A stretch of 64,000 bases of DNA from Cryobacterium gelidum (lineage in GTDB: Bacteria; Actinomycetota; Actinomycetes; Actinomycetales; Microbacteriaceae): positions 124,001-188,000 of the forward strand of contig NZ_SOHL01000015.1 in assembly GCF_004403985.1 (NCBI RefSeq), in the 5' to 3' direction. Below, one piece after another: positions 55,845 through 64,000 of this stretch. The translations under genes were made by a program, and so were the position numbers. Under the pieces are notes generated by a model. That model searched no databases, had not been told where the DNA came from, and worked only from the letters and a program-made list of their open reading frames with translations. Position 1 is the stretch's first letter, and each line of letters begins with the position of its first letter.

Positions 55845-56681
55845 CTAGCTGACGAAGAAACGCGCGAAGCTCAGAAGAACCAGCAGGGCTGCGAACGCGC
55901 CGATCAGACCGACTTGCACGGACTTCTGCCGGATGCGTCGCGTCTGCACGAAGATCAGACCGAGCACGGCGCCGCCGATGATTCCGCCGATGTGGGCCTG
56001 CCAGGCGATTTGCAGCCCGGGGATGAAGCCGATGACGAGGTTGATGCCGACCAGCACGAGAAGCTGTGTGGCATTACCGCCCAGCCGACGCTGAATCACC
56101 AGGAACGCGCCCATCAGACCGAAGATGGCACCGGATGCCCCCACGACGGGTGTGAAGGGATCCGCCAGAAACAGTACCCCCAGTGAACCGGCCAGTGCGC
56201 TCAGCAGGTAGAGCGCGAGATAGCGACCGCGACCGAGCAACTGTTCGAGAAGCTGGCCGAAGATCCACAGCGTGTACATATTCAGTAGGACGTGAAAGAT
56301 GGAGCCGTGCGCGAGCGCGGTTGTCAGCATGCGCCAGGGCTGAAAGCTGTCCGGCTGCGAGAAGACTCCTGCGTACAACAGCAGGTTGGTGATTCGATCA
56401 CCGAAAACGAATTGCAGCAGATATACGGCCAGGGTTATTCCAATAATGGAATATGTGACCGTGGGCTGTCCGCTGCCGGTCAACCGGGTGAGAATCGCCG
56501 GCTTCGTCCGGGGAGCGTTTTTGCGCTGCTCACGCAAGCACTCGGGGCAGATGACCCCGACGGCGGCCTGGGTCTGGCACTCGGCGCAGATGGTGCGTCC
56601 ACAACGCTGACACAGAATGAAACTCTGCCGCCCCGGATGGCGGTAACAAAAATTCGCCGCCGAGGTCGGCAGATTACTCAT
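55845..56681 (-). CDS. rhomboid intramembrane serine protease with N-terminal zinc ribbon
   Basis: A 278-residue membrane protease. Residues 12-48 hold seven cysteines (Cys12, 24, 27, 32, 35, 45 and 48), including CQRCGRTICAEC and CPEC, forming a B-box-like zinc ribbon. The rhomboid core of six helices follows with HGSIFHVLLNM, catalytic Ser183 in GASGAIFG and His230 in AHIGGIIGG. The substrate is unknown. It lies downstream of the cyclophilin gene ppiA on the same strand. Confidence 0.9.
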   Translation of the reverse strand: MSNLPTSAANFCYRHPGRQSFILCQRCGRTICAECQTQAAVGVICPECLREQRKNAPRTKPAILTRLTGSGQPTVTYSIIGITLAVYLLQFVFGDRITNLLLYAGVFSQPDSFQPWRMLTTALAHGSIFHVLLNMYTLWIFGQLLEQLLGRGRYLALYLLSALAGSLGVLFLADPFTPVVGASGAIFGLMGAFLVIQRRLGGNATQLLVLVGINLVIGFIPGLQIAWQAHIGGIIGGAVLGLIFVQTRRIRQKSVQVGLIGAFAALLVLLSFARFFVS

Positions 56682-56700
56682 TCTCTGTGGAGGGTGCTGG

Positions 56701-57240
56701 TTAGACGGACTCGACGGAAACGCTCAGGATGGAGACGTCTTCGAGGGGACGGTCGCGCCCGTCGGTAGCGACGGTAGCGAGCTTGGCGACGATCGCGCGG
56801 CTGTCCTCGTCTTCGACGGCACCGAAAATGGTGTGCTTGCCCTGCAGCCAGGTCGTCGGGACGACGGTGATGAAGAACTGCGAACCGTTCGTGCCGTGAC
56901 CGCCCTGAATGCCCGCGTTCGCCATGGCGAGTACGTAGGGCTGCGTGAAGTCGAGGTCGGGGCTGATTTCGTCATCGAACTGGTAGCCGGGACCACCGGT
57001 TCCCTGGCCGAGCGGGTCGCCGGCCTGAATCATGAAGTCCTTGATGATGCGGTGGAAGATCGTGCCGTCGTAGAGCGGCGTGGTGGACGCGACTCCCGTG
57101 GCGGGGTGCTTCCACTCGAGCTCGCCGGTCGCGAGGCCGACGAAGTTCTTCACCGTTTTCGGAGCGTGATTGCCGAAGAGGTTGACCTTGATCGGTCCGA
57201 GGGTGGTGTTCAGGGTGGCGACAGCGGTGTGCTTAGACAT
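56701..57240 (-). CDS. ppiA: cyclophilin-type peptidyl-prolyl isomerase
   Basis: A 179-residue cytoplasmic proline isomerase. It has the cyclophilin catalytic arginine in IFHRIIKDFMIQAGDP and the conserved NGSQFFI and GKHTIFGAV segments. ATG 57240 (MSKHTAVATL) was chosen because the preceding in-frame residues are non-homologous. It is the usual neighbour of the origin-proximal gyrase region in actinobacteria. Confidence 0.93.
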   Translation of the reverse strand: MSKHTAVATLNTTLGPIKVNLFGNHAPKTVKNFVGLATGELEWKHPATGVASTTPLYDGTIFHRIIKDFMIQAGDPLGQGTGGPGYQFDDEISPDLDFTQPYVLAMANAGIQGGHGTNGSQFFITVVPTTWLQGKHTIFGAVEDEDSRAIVAKLATVATDGRDRPLEDVSILSVSVESV

Positions 57241-57321
57241 ACCCCGATTCTTGCACAGCAATCTCAAGCCACTCTGAATGCCGACCCTCGCTCGCAGTGC
57301 ATTCGCTGGTAAGTCGCCGAT

Positions 57322-57355
57322 TCAGTGGCAAGATAGGCACTCAGTGGCAAGATAG
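57322..57355. repeat. two 15-bp direct repeats upstream of the 175-residue protein gene
   Basis: TCAGTGGCAAGATAG occurs at 57322-57336 and 57341-57355, a 19-bp period, in the gap between the divergent ppiA and next gene. It may be a binding site or part of the promoter; GATAGATAAA follows. Confidence 0.5.
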
Positions 57356-57392
57356 ATAAACATTCGCCACACGACATCGATGGAGGGTCCAG

Positions 57393-57920
57393 ATGAGCCT
57401 GTCACGCAAGCGCCGCAAGGAGCTCGCTCGGCTGCGCAAAAGCGCAGACGAATTATGGAGCCACCAACAAGAGGTTTTGGAGCGGGCGAACGTTCTCGCT
57501 CGTCAGGCTGGTCACCAGGCCGGCATCCTCGCCCGCGAAGAGGTCGCTCCACGTGTCCGCGAGGGTTATGACCATTACCTCCGCTCGAGCGTGAACGCCA
57601 CGCAGGAAGCCGCCGACGGTGTTCGCCGCCGCGTCGTCCACGACGTTCTTCCCGGCATCGGCACCGCCATCGGCACGGTCATGTCCGTGGGCGATGTTGC
57701 CCGCGACGCCCGTGTGCGTGCCGCGCTGGGGCGCATCCGCTTGCAGAAGCCGGTTGTCGTCGAACCGAAGGGTGCGGGAGCTGGAACATATTTCGCTTTC
57801 GGCCTCGCCGTGGTTGCAGCCGTCGGCGTCGCCTATGCCGTCTGGCAGACGTTCCGCGCCGACGATGAACTCTGGGTCTCCGACGACGAAGTTGAACCGA
57901 CCACAGTCCAGGAAGACTAG
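57393..57920 (+). CDS. conserved actinobacterial membrane-associated protein, function unknown
   Basis: A 175-residue protein. The first 60 residues are basic and helical (SRKRRKELARLRKSADEL, then HQQEVLERANVLARQAGHQAG); one membrane helix lies near 130-150 (YFAFGLAVVAAVGVAYAVW) and the tail is acidic (DDEVEPTTVQED). Such genes are common between ppiA and the tRNA-Ala/tRNA-Ile pair in this group. No enzymatic motif is seen. A strong terminator follows. Confidence 0.75.
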   Translation: MSLSRKRRKELARLRKSADELWSHQQEVLERANVLARQAGHQAGILAREEVAPRVREGYDHYLRSSVNATQEAADGVRRRVVHDVLPGIGTAIGTVMSVGDVARDARVRAALGRIRLQKPVVVEPKGAGAGTYFAFGLAVVAAVGVAYAVWQTFRADDELWVSDDEVEPTTVQED

Positions 57921-57943
57921 CCCAGAACGGTCAGCAGCTCGTG

Positions 57944-57976
57944 AAGGACCCGCATCCACCGGATGCGGGTCCTTCT
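57944..57976 (+). terminator. terminator of the 175-residue protein gene
   Basis: A perfect 12-bp stem (GGACCCGCATCC at 57946-57957, GGATGCGGGTCC at 57961-57972) with a 3-base loop is followed by TTCT, 26 bp past the stop. Confidence 0.8.
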
Positions 57977-58080
57977 GCGTCGACGCCCGTTGCGGCCGAC
58001 AGCGGCCTGTTGAGGGCTGTACAAGCGCTCAGCCACGGAATGCGCGGTGGGCCACCTGCGCCGGGACCGAGTGCGGGTAC

Positions 58081-58110
58081 ATAAAAAGGCCCGTCCGAGG
58101 ACGGGCCTTT
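58081..58110 (-). terminator. terminator downstream of tRNA-Ala
   Basis: GGCCCGTC (58088-58095) pairs with GACGGGCC (58100-58107). On the minus strand it is followed by TTTTTAT, 16 bp past the tRNA-Ala 3' end. Confidence 0.8.
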
Positions 58111-58122
58111 TCACCTCAGCTG

Positions 58123-58195
58123 TGGAGCCACGGGGAATCGAACCCCGGACCTCCTGCTTGCAAAGCAGGCGCTCTACCAATTGAGCTATGGCCCC
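58123..58195 (-). tRNA. tRNA-Ala (anticodon TGC)
   Basis: A 73-base cloverleaf: acceptor GGGGCCA/TGGCTCC with one G-T pair, D-arm CTCAATTGGTAGAGC, anticodon stem-loop CTGCTTTGCAAGCAG and T-arm CGGGGTTCGATTCCCCG. CCA is not encoded. Confidence 0.96.
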
Positions 58196-58253
58196 AATTT
58201 CTCAGGCCCGACATCAGCGCGGACGCTGGGATCGGAATAAATCTGGTGCTGCG

Positions 58254-58327
58254 TGGGGATACCGGGATTTGAACCTGGGACCTCTTCATTATCAGTGAAG
58301 CGCTCTAACCAACTGAGCTATATCCCC
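58254..58327 (-). tRNA. tRNA-Ile (anticodon GAT)
   Basis: A 74-base cloverleaf: acceptor GGGGATA/TATCCCC, D-arm CTCAGTTGGTTAGAGC, anticodon stem-loop CTTCACTGATAATGAAG and T-arm CCAGGTTCAAATCCCGG. It lies 58 bp upstream of tRNA-Ala on the same strand. Confidence 0.96.
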
Positions 58328-58416
58328 CTCTTGAGCAGATTGAAGACTACCGGAATCTGGCCGGATCCTGAAATCGAGTGATCCTCCGTACGGAGAAGTT
58401 GCGCAATTTTGGGCTG

Positions 58417-58448
58417 CGAGGGCTGTCTCCGGGAAAAAACAGCCCTCG
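58417..58448 (-). terminator. hairpin past the gyrase-linked operon
   Basis: CGAGGGCTGT (58417-58426) pairs with ACAGCCCTCG (58439-58448), 28 bp past the DUF3566 stop. The T-run on the minus strand lies in the loop, not after the stem, so its efficiency is uncertain. Confidence 0.45.
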
Positions 58449-58475
58449 ATCGTGCGTGAAAAGCTGGTTGTGGGT

Positions 58476-58880
58476 CTAGTTGTTGGTGAAACCAACGAGC
58501 AGTCCGCCGGTAATTTTCACGCTCAGGTTGTACAACACGGCGTAGATCGCGCCGAGGGCGGTGATGACGACCACGTTCAGCACGGCCACAACGACGGCGA
58601 AGCCCATAACATTACCGATGGAGAGGATGGCGGACAGGTCGCCCGATTCTGCCGCCACAGTGGCATACAGCGCGTCAACCTTGCTCAATACCTCGGTCTG
58701 AAGGAGAACCGTGTAGGTGAGGAAGGTCGCCACGATCGTGACGACCGCGAGGCAGACCGCCACCAGGAACGACAGTTTCACGCTCGACCAGAAGTCGACG
58801 TAGACCAGCTTCAGTCGAACCTGCTTGCTCGGGGCCTTGCGTGTGGACTTCTTGGCGAGTTTTTCGGCGACGCTACTCAT
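58476..58880 (-). CDS. DUF3566 membrane protein
   Basis: A 134-residue protein with two membrane helices (about 35-60 and 88-115) and a basic N-terminus rich in Lys. DUF3566 proteins sit directly downstream of gyrA in most actinobacteria; the biochemical function is unknown. ATG 58880 overlaps the gyrA 3' end by 8 bp, so it belongs to the gyrB-gyrA operon. Confidence 0.9.
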   Translation of the reverse strand: MSSVAEKLAKKSTRKAPSKQVRLKLVYVDFWSSVKLSFLVAVCLAVVTIVATFLTYTVLLQTEVLSKVDALYATVAAESGDLSAILSIGNVMGFAVVVAVLNVVVITALGAIYAVLYNLSVKITGGLLVGFTNN

Positions 58881-61524
58881 TCGGTGAGTCTACTTTCCCT
58901 GGATCACGTTCGGAAGCAGCGCCGTCTGCAGCACTGGTGTCCATGGTGCCGGCTGGTGCGCCGGCGTCCACAACCCCGTCTTCGTCGGTGGCGACCAGAT
59001 TACGTTCGATATTTTTCGCGATGGAAATGATTCTGTCTTCATCCGCAAACTTGGCGAACACAACACCCATAGTGTCCCGACCCTTGGCCGGAACCTCCGC
59101 GACGTCAGAGCGCACCACCTTGCCGCTGGCAAGGACCACCAGAACTTCATCCTCGGAGTTGACGATCAACGAGCCCACCAAATCGCCACGGCCGTCGTTC
59201 AGCTTGGCCACCTTGATGCCCAGGCCGCCGCGATTCTGCAACCGGTACTGGTCGGCGGCAGTGCGCTTGGCGTACCCGCCCTCGGTCACCACGAAGACGA
59301 ATCCGTCGTCATTGATAACGGAGGCGTCCAGCAGGGTGTCCTCTCCGCGGAAGTGCATTCCGATCACACCGGAGGTGCTGCGCCCCATCGGTCGCAGCGC
59401 TTCGTCGGTCGCGGTGAAGCGAATCGACATGCCCTTGCGTGAGACCAGCAGAAGGTCGGAATCATCTTCGACCAGAAGTGCGGAGACGAGTTCATCGCCC
59501 TCGCGCAGCTTGATGGCGATGATGCCGCCGGTGCGGTTGGTGTCGTATTCGCGAAGCGCGGTCTTCTTGATCAGGCCGTCACGCGTGGCGAGGGTCAGGT
59601 ACTGAGCGACGTCGTAGTCGCGAATGTCAAGGATTTGGGCGATTTCTTCACCCGGCTGCAGGGCGAGCAGGTTGGCGACGTGCTGCCCCTTGGCGTCACG
59701 ACCGGATTCCTGCGCTTCATAGGCCTTGGCGCGGTAAACCCGGCCGGTGTTGGTGAAGAACAGCAGCCAGTGGTGCGTCGTGGTGACAAAGAAGTGTTCG
59801 ACCACGTCATCGGCCCGCAGCTGAGCCCCCTTGACGCCCTTACCCCCGCGGTGCTGGTTGCGATAGTTGTCGCTACGGGTGCGTTTGATGTAACCGCCGC
59901 GGGTGACGGTAACCACCATCTCCTCTTCGGGGATGAGATCTTCGACGGACATGTCGCCGTCGAAACCGAACATGATCTCGGTACGGCGGTCGTCGCCAAA
60001 CTTCCCGGTGATCTCGGCGAGTTCCTCACTGATGATCGTTCGCTGGCGTTCGGGGCTGGCCAGAATCGACTTGAATTCCGCGATCTGCAGTTCGAGTTCG
60101 GCGGCCTGGTCGATGATCTTCTGACGCTCGAGGGCGGCGAGGCGACGCAGCTGCATGGTGAGGATGGCATCGGCCTGCAGTTTGTCCACGACGAGCAGGG
60201 CCATCAGGCCCTCGCGGGCGTCGTCGACCGTGTTCGACCGACGGATGAGCGCGATCACCTCGTCGAGGGCGTCGAGCGCCTTGAGATAGCCACGCAAAAT
60301 GTGCGCGTCAGCTTCGGCCTTGTTCAGACGGAACTGGGTGCGCCTGACAATGACCTCGATCTGGTGTGCGACCCAGGCCGAGATGAAGCCGTCGAGCGCG
60401 AGCGTGCGCGGAACGCCGTCGACGATGGCGAGCATGTTGGCGCCGAAGTTTTCCTGCAGCTGGGTGTGCTTGTACAGGTTGTTCAGCACGACCTTGGCCA
60501 CGGCGTCGCGTTTGAGCACGATCACGAGGCGCTGGCCGGTTCGGCCACTGGTCTCATCGCGAATGTCCGCGATACCGGTGATCTTGGCGTCCTTGACCAG
60601 GTCGGCGATCTTGATCGCGAGGTTGTCGGGATTCACCTGGTACGGCAGCTCGGTGATCACGAGGCAGGTGCGACCCTGAATCTCTTCGATGCTGACCACG
60701 GCCCGCATCGTAATGGAGCCGCGACCAGTGCGGTAGGCGTCCTGGATTCCCTTGACGCCTAGAATCTGTGCGCCGGTGGGAAAGTCAGGGCCCTTGATGC
60801 GCGCAATCAGCGCTTCGAGTAGTTCCTCGCGGCTGGCCCCGGGGTTTTGCAGATACCACTGGGCGCCCGCGGCGACTTCGCGCAGGTTGTGCGGCGGAAT
60901 GTTGGTGGCCATACCGACGGCGATACCCACCGAGCCGTTGACCAGCAGGTTTGGAAATCGGGCCGGCAGCACGGTCGGCTCGAGGGTGCGACCGTCATAA
61001 TTGTCCTGAAAATCGACGGTGTCCTCGTCGATGTCCCGCACCATTTCCAGGGCCAGCGGGGCCATTTTCGTTTCGGTGTATCGCGGGGCAGCAGCACCGT
61101 CGTTGCCGGGGGAACCAAAGTTTCCCTGGCCGAGGGCGAGCGGATACCGCAGGCTCCAGGGCTGAACGAGACGCACGAGCGCGTCATAGATCGAGGAGTC
61201 ACCGTGCGGGTGGAACTGGCCCATCACGTCGCCGACGACGCGGGCGCACTTGGAGAACGCCTTGTCTGGGCGGTAGCCACCGTCGAACATGGCGTAGATC
61301 ACGCGACGGTGCACCGGCTTCATGCCGTCACGCACGTCCGGCAACGCTCGTCCGACGATGACGCTCATCGCATAGTCGAGATAGGAGCGCTGCATTTCCA
61401 GCTGCAGATCGACCTGATCGATCCTGCCGTGCTGCACGAGGTGGGCAGCCGCAGCAGCCGCATGTGCGGCCGTCACTTCGGGGGTGATCGATTCGGAGTT
61501 GCCCGTGGTGTCGTCAGATGTCAA
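58873..61524 (-). CDS. gyrA: DNA gyrase subunit A
   Basis: Breakage-reunion subunit of gyrase, about 883 residues. The catalytic tyrosine lies in [13 protein letters not shown]. The quinolone-determining region [19 protein letters not shown] keeps Ser and Asp at the positions of E. coli Ser83 and Asp87, so no classic resistance change is present. The GyrA box reads QHRGGKG. TTG 61524 is preferred: it gives [10 protein letters not shown], has AAGGACG ten bases upstream and overlaps the gyrB 3' end by 11 bp. Further upstream the frame is a shadow of gyrB. Confidence 0.96.
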   Translation of the reverse strand: MTSDDTTGNSESITPEVTAAHAAAAAAHLVQHGRIDQVDLQLEMQRSYLDYAMSVIVGRALPDVRDGMKPVHRRVIYAMFDGGYRPDKAFSKCARVVGDVMGQFHPHGDSSIYDALVRLVQPWSLRYPLALGQGNFGSPGNDGAAAPRYTETKMAPLALEMVRDIDEDTVDFQDNYDGRTLEPTVLPARFPNLLVNGSVGIAVGMATNIPPHNLREVAAGAQWYLQNPGASREELLEALIARIKGPDFPTGAQILGVKGIQDAYRTGRGSITMRAVVSIEEIQGRTCLVITELPYQVNPDNLAIKIADLVKDAKITGIADIRDETSGRTGQRLVIVLKRDAVAKVVLNNLYKHTQLQENFGANMLAIVDGVPRTLALDGFISAWVAHQIEVIVRRTQFRLNKAEADAHILRGYLKALDALDEVIALIRRSNTVDDAREGLMALLVVDKLQADAILTMQLRRLAALERQKIIDQAAELELQIAEFKSILASPERQRTIISEELAEITGKFGDDRRTEIMFGFDGDMSVEDLIPEEEMVVTVTRGGYIKRTRSDNYRNQHRGGKGVKGAQLRADDVVEHFFVTTTHHWLLFFTNTGRVYRAKAYEAQESGRDAKGQHVANLLALQPGEEIAQILDIRDYDVAQYLTLATRDGLIKKTALREYDTNRTGGIIAIKLREGDELVSALLVEDDSDLLLVSRKGMSIRFTATDEALRPMGRSTSGVIGMHFRGEDTLLDASVINDDGFVFVVTEGGYAKRTAADQYRLQNRGGLGIKVAKLNDGRGDLVGSLIVNSEDEVLVVLASGKVVRSDVAEVPAKGRDTMGVVFAKFADEDRIISIAKNIERNLVATDEDGVVDAGAPAGTMDTSAADGAASERDPGKVDSPNE

Positions 61525-63562
61525 GGAAACGCACGTCCTTCGCGTTTTTCTGGATGAAGTTGCGTCGTGATTCGACGTCTTCACCCATCAGGGTGGAGAA
61601 GATTTCGTCGGCGGATGCCGCGTCGTCCAGGGTGACCTGCAGCAGGGTGCGGGATTCGGGGGCCATGGTGGTTTCCCACAATTCCTTGTAGTCCATCTCA
61701 CCGAGGCCCTTGTAGCGCTGGATCCCGTTATCTTTCGGGATGCGCTTGCCGGCGGTGACACCATCGGCCAGAAGCGCATCACGCTCGGCGTCGGAGTACA
61801 CATACTGGTGCGCAGAGTTGCTCCATTTGAGACGGTACAGCGGCGGTTGGGCTAGGTACACATAGCCGAGGTCGATCAGTGGTCGCATGTAGCGAAACAG
61901 CAGGGTCAACAGCAGGGTGGTGATGTGCTGGCCGTCGACATCGGCGTCGGCCATCAAAACGATCTTGTGGTAGCGCACCTTGTCGGGGTTGAATTCTTCC
62001 CCCATGCCCGCGCCGAAGGCCGTGATCATCGCCTGAACCTCGGCGTTGCCGAGGGCACGGTCGAGACGAGCCTTCTCCACGTTGAGGATCTTGCCGCGAA
62101 GGGGCAGGATGGCCTGGAATTCGGGGTTACGACCCTGCACGGCAGAGCCGCCGGCCGAGTCACCCTCCACGATGAAAATCTCGGACAGCGACGGGTCCTT
62201 GCTCTGGCAGTCCTTGAGCTTGCCCGGCATGCCACCACCCTCGAGCAGTCCCTTGCGGCGCGCGGTTTCGCGGGCCTTACGGGCTGCCATTCGAGCGTTC
62301 GAAGCCTGCAGGGACTTGCGGATGATTTCGCGGGCCGGGTTCGGGTTGCGGTTGAACCAGTCGGTGAGCTGGTCGTTGGCGACCTTTTGCACGAAAGACT
62401 TCGCCTCGGTGTTGCCGAGCTTGGTCTTGGTCTGGCCTTCGAACTGCGGTTCGGCGAGTTTGATCGAGACGACCGCGGTCAGTCCCTCGCGAACGTCGTC
62501 ACCGGTGAGGTTGTCATCCTTTTCTTTCAGGATGCCCTTCTCGCGGGCGTACTTGTTGACGAGTGTGGTGAGCGCGGCGCGAAAACCCTCCTCGTGGGTA
62601 CCACCCTCGTGGGTGTTGATCGTGTTTGCGTAGGTGTGCACGCTCTCGGTGTATGCGGTGGTCCACTGCATGGCGACTTCGAGCGCCATCTTGCGTTCGT
62701 GGTCTTCCCATTCGAATGAGATGATCTCATCGTTGACCAGGTCGGCCTTCTTGGCGCGGTTCAGGTATTGGACGTAGTCGACGAGTCCCTGGTCGTACTT
62801 GAAGGTGTTACTGACGGCCTTGCCGTCGTCGGTACGGTTGGCTTCACGCTCATCGGTGAGGGTGAGGCGCAGCCCCTTATTGAGGAAGCCCATCTGCTGA
62901 AACCGTGCGCGCAGGGTTTCGTAGTCGAAATCGATCGTTTCGAAGGTTTCGGAACTCGGCCAGAACGTGATGGTCGTGCCGGTTTCATCGTTCGCTTCGC
63001 CCTGTTCCAGGGGAGCATTCGGAAAACCGTTCGCGAAACTCTGACGCCAAATGAACCCTTGACGACGAACCTCGACCTCGAGGCGACTCGAGAGGGCGTT
63101 GACCACGGAACTGCCGACGCCGTGCAGTCCACCGGAGACGGAATAACCACCCCCGCCGAATTTTCCGCCGGCGTGCAGCACGGTCAGAACGACCTCGACG
63201 GTCGAGCGTCCTTCGGCTTTATGAATGTCAACCGGAATTCCGCGGCCATTGTCCTCGACGCGAATCGCACCGTCGGCCAAGATACGAATGTCAATGGTGT
63301 CGCAGTGCCCCGCCAGAGCCTCATCGACGGAGTTGTCGACGATCTCATAGACGAGGTGATGCAATCCGCGTGGTCCGGTAGAACCGATATACATCCCCGG
63401 TCGCTTGCGTACGGCTTCCAGACCTTCAAGCACCTGGATGTCGTCGGCGCCGTACTCGTGTTCCGGCTCCCGCTCCGACTGAACTTCTTGCCGGGAAATG
63501 ATTGGGGACGTATCTGGGGACGTATCTGGGGACGTGCGTTCGGGCGTCGGTTCAACTGTCAT
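61514..63562 (-). CDS. gyrB: DNA gyrase subunit B
   Basis: ATPase subunit of gyrase, 682 residues. GHKL ATPase motifs ([33 protein letters not shown]) and the Toprim domain ([34 protein letters not shown]) are intact, and the C-terminus ends [14 protein letters not shown]. The first 38 residues are a variable extension with the repeated unit SPDT, caused by a 12-bp tandem repeat in the DNA. ATG 63562. gyrA follows in the same operon. Confidence 0.97.
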   Translation of the reverse strand: MTVEPTPERTSPDTSPDTSPIISRQEVQSEREPEHEYGADDIQVLEGLEAVRKRPGMYIGSTGPRGLHHLVYEIVDNSVDEALAGHCDTIDIRILADGAIRVEDNGRGIPVDIHKAEGRSTVEVVLTVLHAGGKFGGGGYSVSGGLHGVGSSVVNALSSRLEVEVRRQGFIWRQSFANGFPNAPLEQGEANDETGTTITFWPSSETFETIDFDYETLRARFQQMGFLNKGLRLTLTDEREANRTDDGKAVSNTFKYDQGLVDYVQYLNRAKKADLVNDEIISFEWEDHERKMALEVAMQWTTAYTESVHTYANTINTHEGGTHEEGFRAALTTLVNKYAREKGILKEKDDNLTGDDVREGLTAVVSIKLAEPQFEGQTKTKLGNTEAKSFVQKVANDQLTDWFNRNPNPAREIIRKSLQASNARMAARKARETARRKGLLEGGGMPGKLKDCQSKDPSLSEIFIVEGDSAGGSAVQGRNPEFQAILPLRGKILNVEKARLDRALGNAEVQAMITAFGAGMGEEFNPDKVRYHKIVLMADADVDGQHITTLLLTLLFRYMRPLIDLGYVYLAQPPLYRLKWSNSAHQYVYSDAERDALLADGVTAGKRIPKDNGIQRYKGLGEMDYKELWETTMAPESRTLLQVTLDDAASADEIFSTLMGEDVESRRNFIQKNAKDVRFLDI
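63504..63539. repeat. 12-bp tandem repeat in the gyrB 5' end
   Basis: Three units of GGGGACGTATCT (the third ends TGCGT instead) at 63504-63515, 63516-63527 and 63528-63539. In frame they code for the SPDT repeats in the GyrB N-terminal extension, so unit number could vary without frameshift. Confidence 0.85.
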
Positions 63563-63683
63563 CTGAAATTAGGCTCCTGACCATCGCACGGGCGACCCCT
63601 TAGTCTACCAAACGGGGGGAGATGAACCGGCCATAATCGCCCTTGGACGCGTTTTGTTCATCGGGTTGACCATAATTGCTGGG

Positions 63684-64000
63684 TCACCCGTAGGTATCGC
63701 GCGGACCACGCCCTGGAATTGATCTGGGACCCTTTTTCCAAGACGGAGCGTTGGGGCCCTGAAAACGAATCGATTGAATGCCTGCGTCCGGGTAGCGATT
63801 TGCAATGTGTTCCATGATCACGTTGCGCATCAGCCGCAATTGGGTGGCCCAGGCGGTAGATTCACAGTGCACGGTGAGCACGCCATCGTCGATGCCGGCC
63901 GGGGTGGAATGATTGGCGGTTTCTTCGCCGGCCAACTCCGTCCACGACGCGAGAAGTTCGGATTGAGCCAACGGTGAATTCCACCCGAGCTGCATGGTGA
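63684..64000 (-). CDS. DUF721 (DciA-like) protein, 5' end beyond window
   Basis: The C-terminal part (about 104 residues) of a DUF721 protein; the frame is open to the right edge. Recognisable segments are WTELAGEETANHSTPAGIDDGVLTV and STAWATQLRLM, then IQSIRFQGP. DciA-type proteins load the replicative helicase DnaB in bacteria lacking DnaC and normally lie between recF and gyrB in actinobacteria, as here. Confidence 0.85.
   Translation of the reverse strand, partial: TMQLGWNSPLAQSELLASWTELAGEETANHSTPAGIDDGVLTVHCESTAWATQLRLMRNVIMEHIANRYPDAGIQSIRFQGPNAPSWKKGPRSIPGRGPRDTYG

Noticed and set aside
59820..59870. GyrA box with His in place of Arg (QHRGGKG) as a functional defect
   Set aside because: The rest of the box is intact and the second position varies in actinobacterial GyrA, so this is probably normal.
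59635..60762. A 375-codon plus-strand frame inside gyrA
   Set aside because: Antisense shadow of a strongly conserved gene.

Overview
The window is high-GC chromosomal DNA of an actinobacterium. Gene content and order (fhaA-fhaB-pstP-rodA-pbpA-pknA-pknB, then trpG, crgA, a rhomboid protease, ppiA, two tRNAs, a DUF3566 protein, gyrA-gyrB and a dciA-type gene), together with nucS and DtxR/IdeR-type iron control, point to Micrococcales and most likely Microbacteriaceae. That placement is an inference from gene content. gyrB and dciA lie at the right edge, so dnaA and oriC should lie just beyond it.

Left part (1-9.4 kb): a 3-hydroxyisobutyrate dehydrogenase cut by the window edge, a class A beta-lactamase-like protein, an M13 metallopeptidase, a MATE exporter, and a complete Fe(III) ABC importer (fbpA-fbpB-fbpC) with a DtxR/IdeR-type box ahead of fbpA.

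Metabolic part (9.5-24 kb): a short-chain dehydrogenase; a decayed zinc alcohol dehydrogenase; a decayed fragment of the 5' end of nucS; a GAF/receiver/LuxR regulator in front of an operon of a class II aldolase, a HAD phosphatase, DhaL and DhaK; the intact nucS; a second HAD phosphatase; an FAD oxidoreductase; the ribulose-monophosphate pair hxlA-hxlB with a divergent ATPase-LuxR fusion regulator; and a TPP riboswitch controlling thiC.

Regulatory and secreted-oxidase part (24-36.5 kb): a 33-bp tandem repeat, a BTAD/SARP-type regulator, a NarL-type two-component pair, then a Tat-signal multicopper oxidase downstream of a 1963-residue secreted heme peroxidase with RTX, FN3 and Ig-like domains. 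This last pair resembles Mn(II)-oxidising enzyme sets and is the most interesting locus in the window.

Accessory and decayed part (36-45 kb): a TetR gene, an acyl-CoA dehydrogenase, a UvrA2-type ATPase, an unrecognised Cys-rich protein, then several remnants: a LysR pseudogene, an in-frame mmsB'-'mmsA chimera and an ATP-grasp fragment. Among these are an intact EI24 membrane protein and a cytochrome b-like membrane protein.

Right part (45-64 kb): tRNA-Leu, then the conserved cell-wall, cell-division and Ser/Thr phosphorylation operon, whose genes overlap or nearly touch, followed by the origin-proximal housekeeping genes on the minus strand. Decayed genes cluster at 10.5-11.8 kb and 41-45 kb, while the surrounding core genes are intact.
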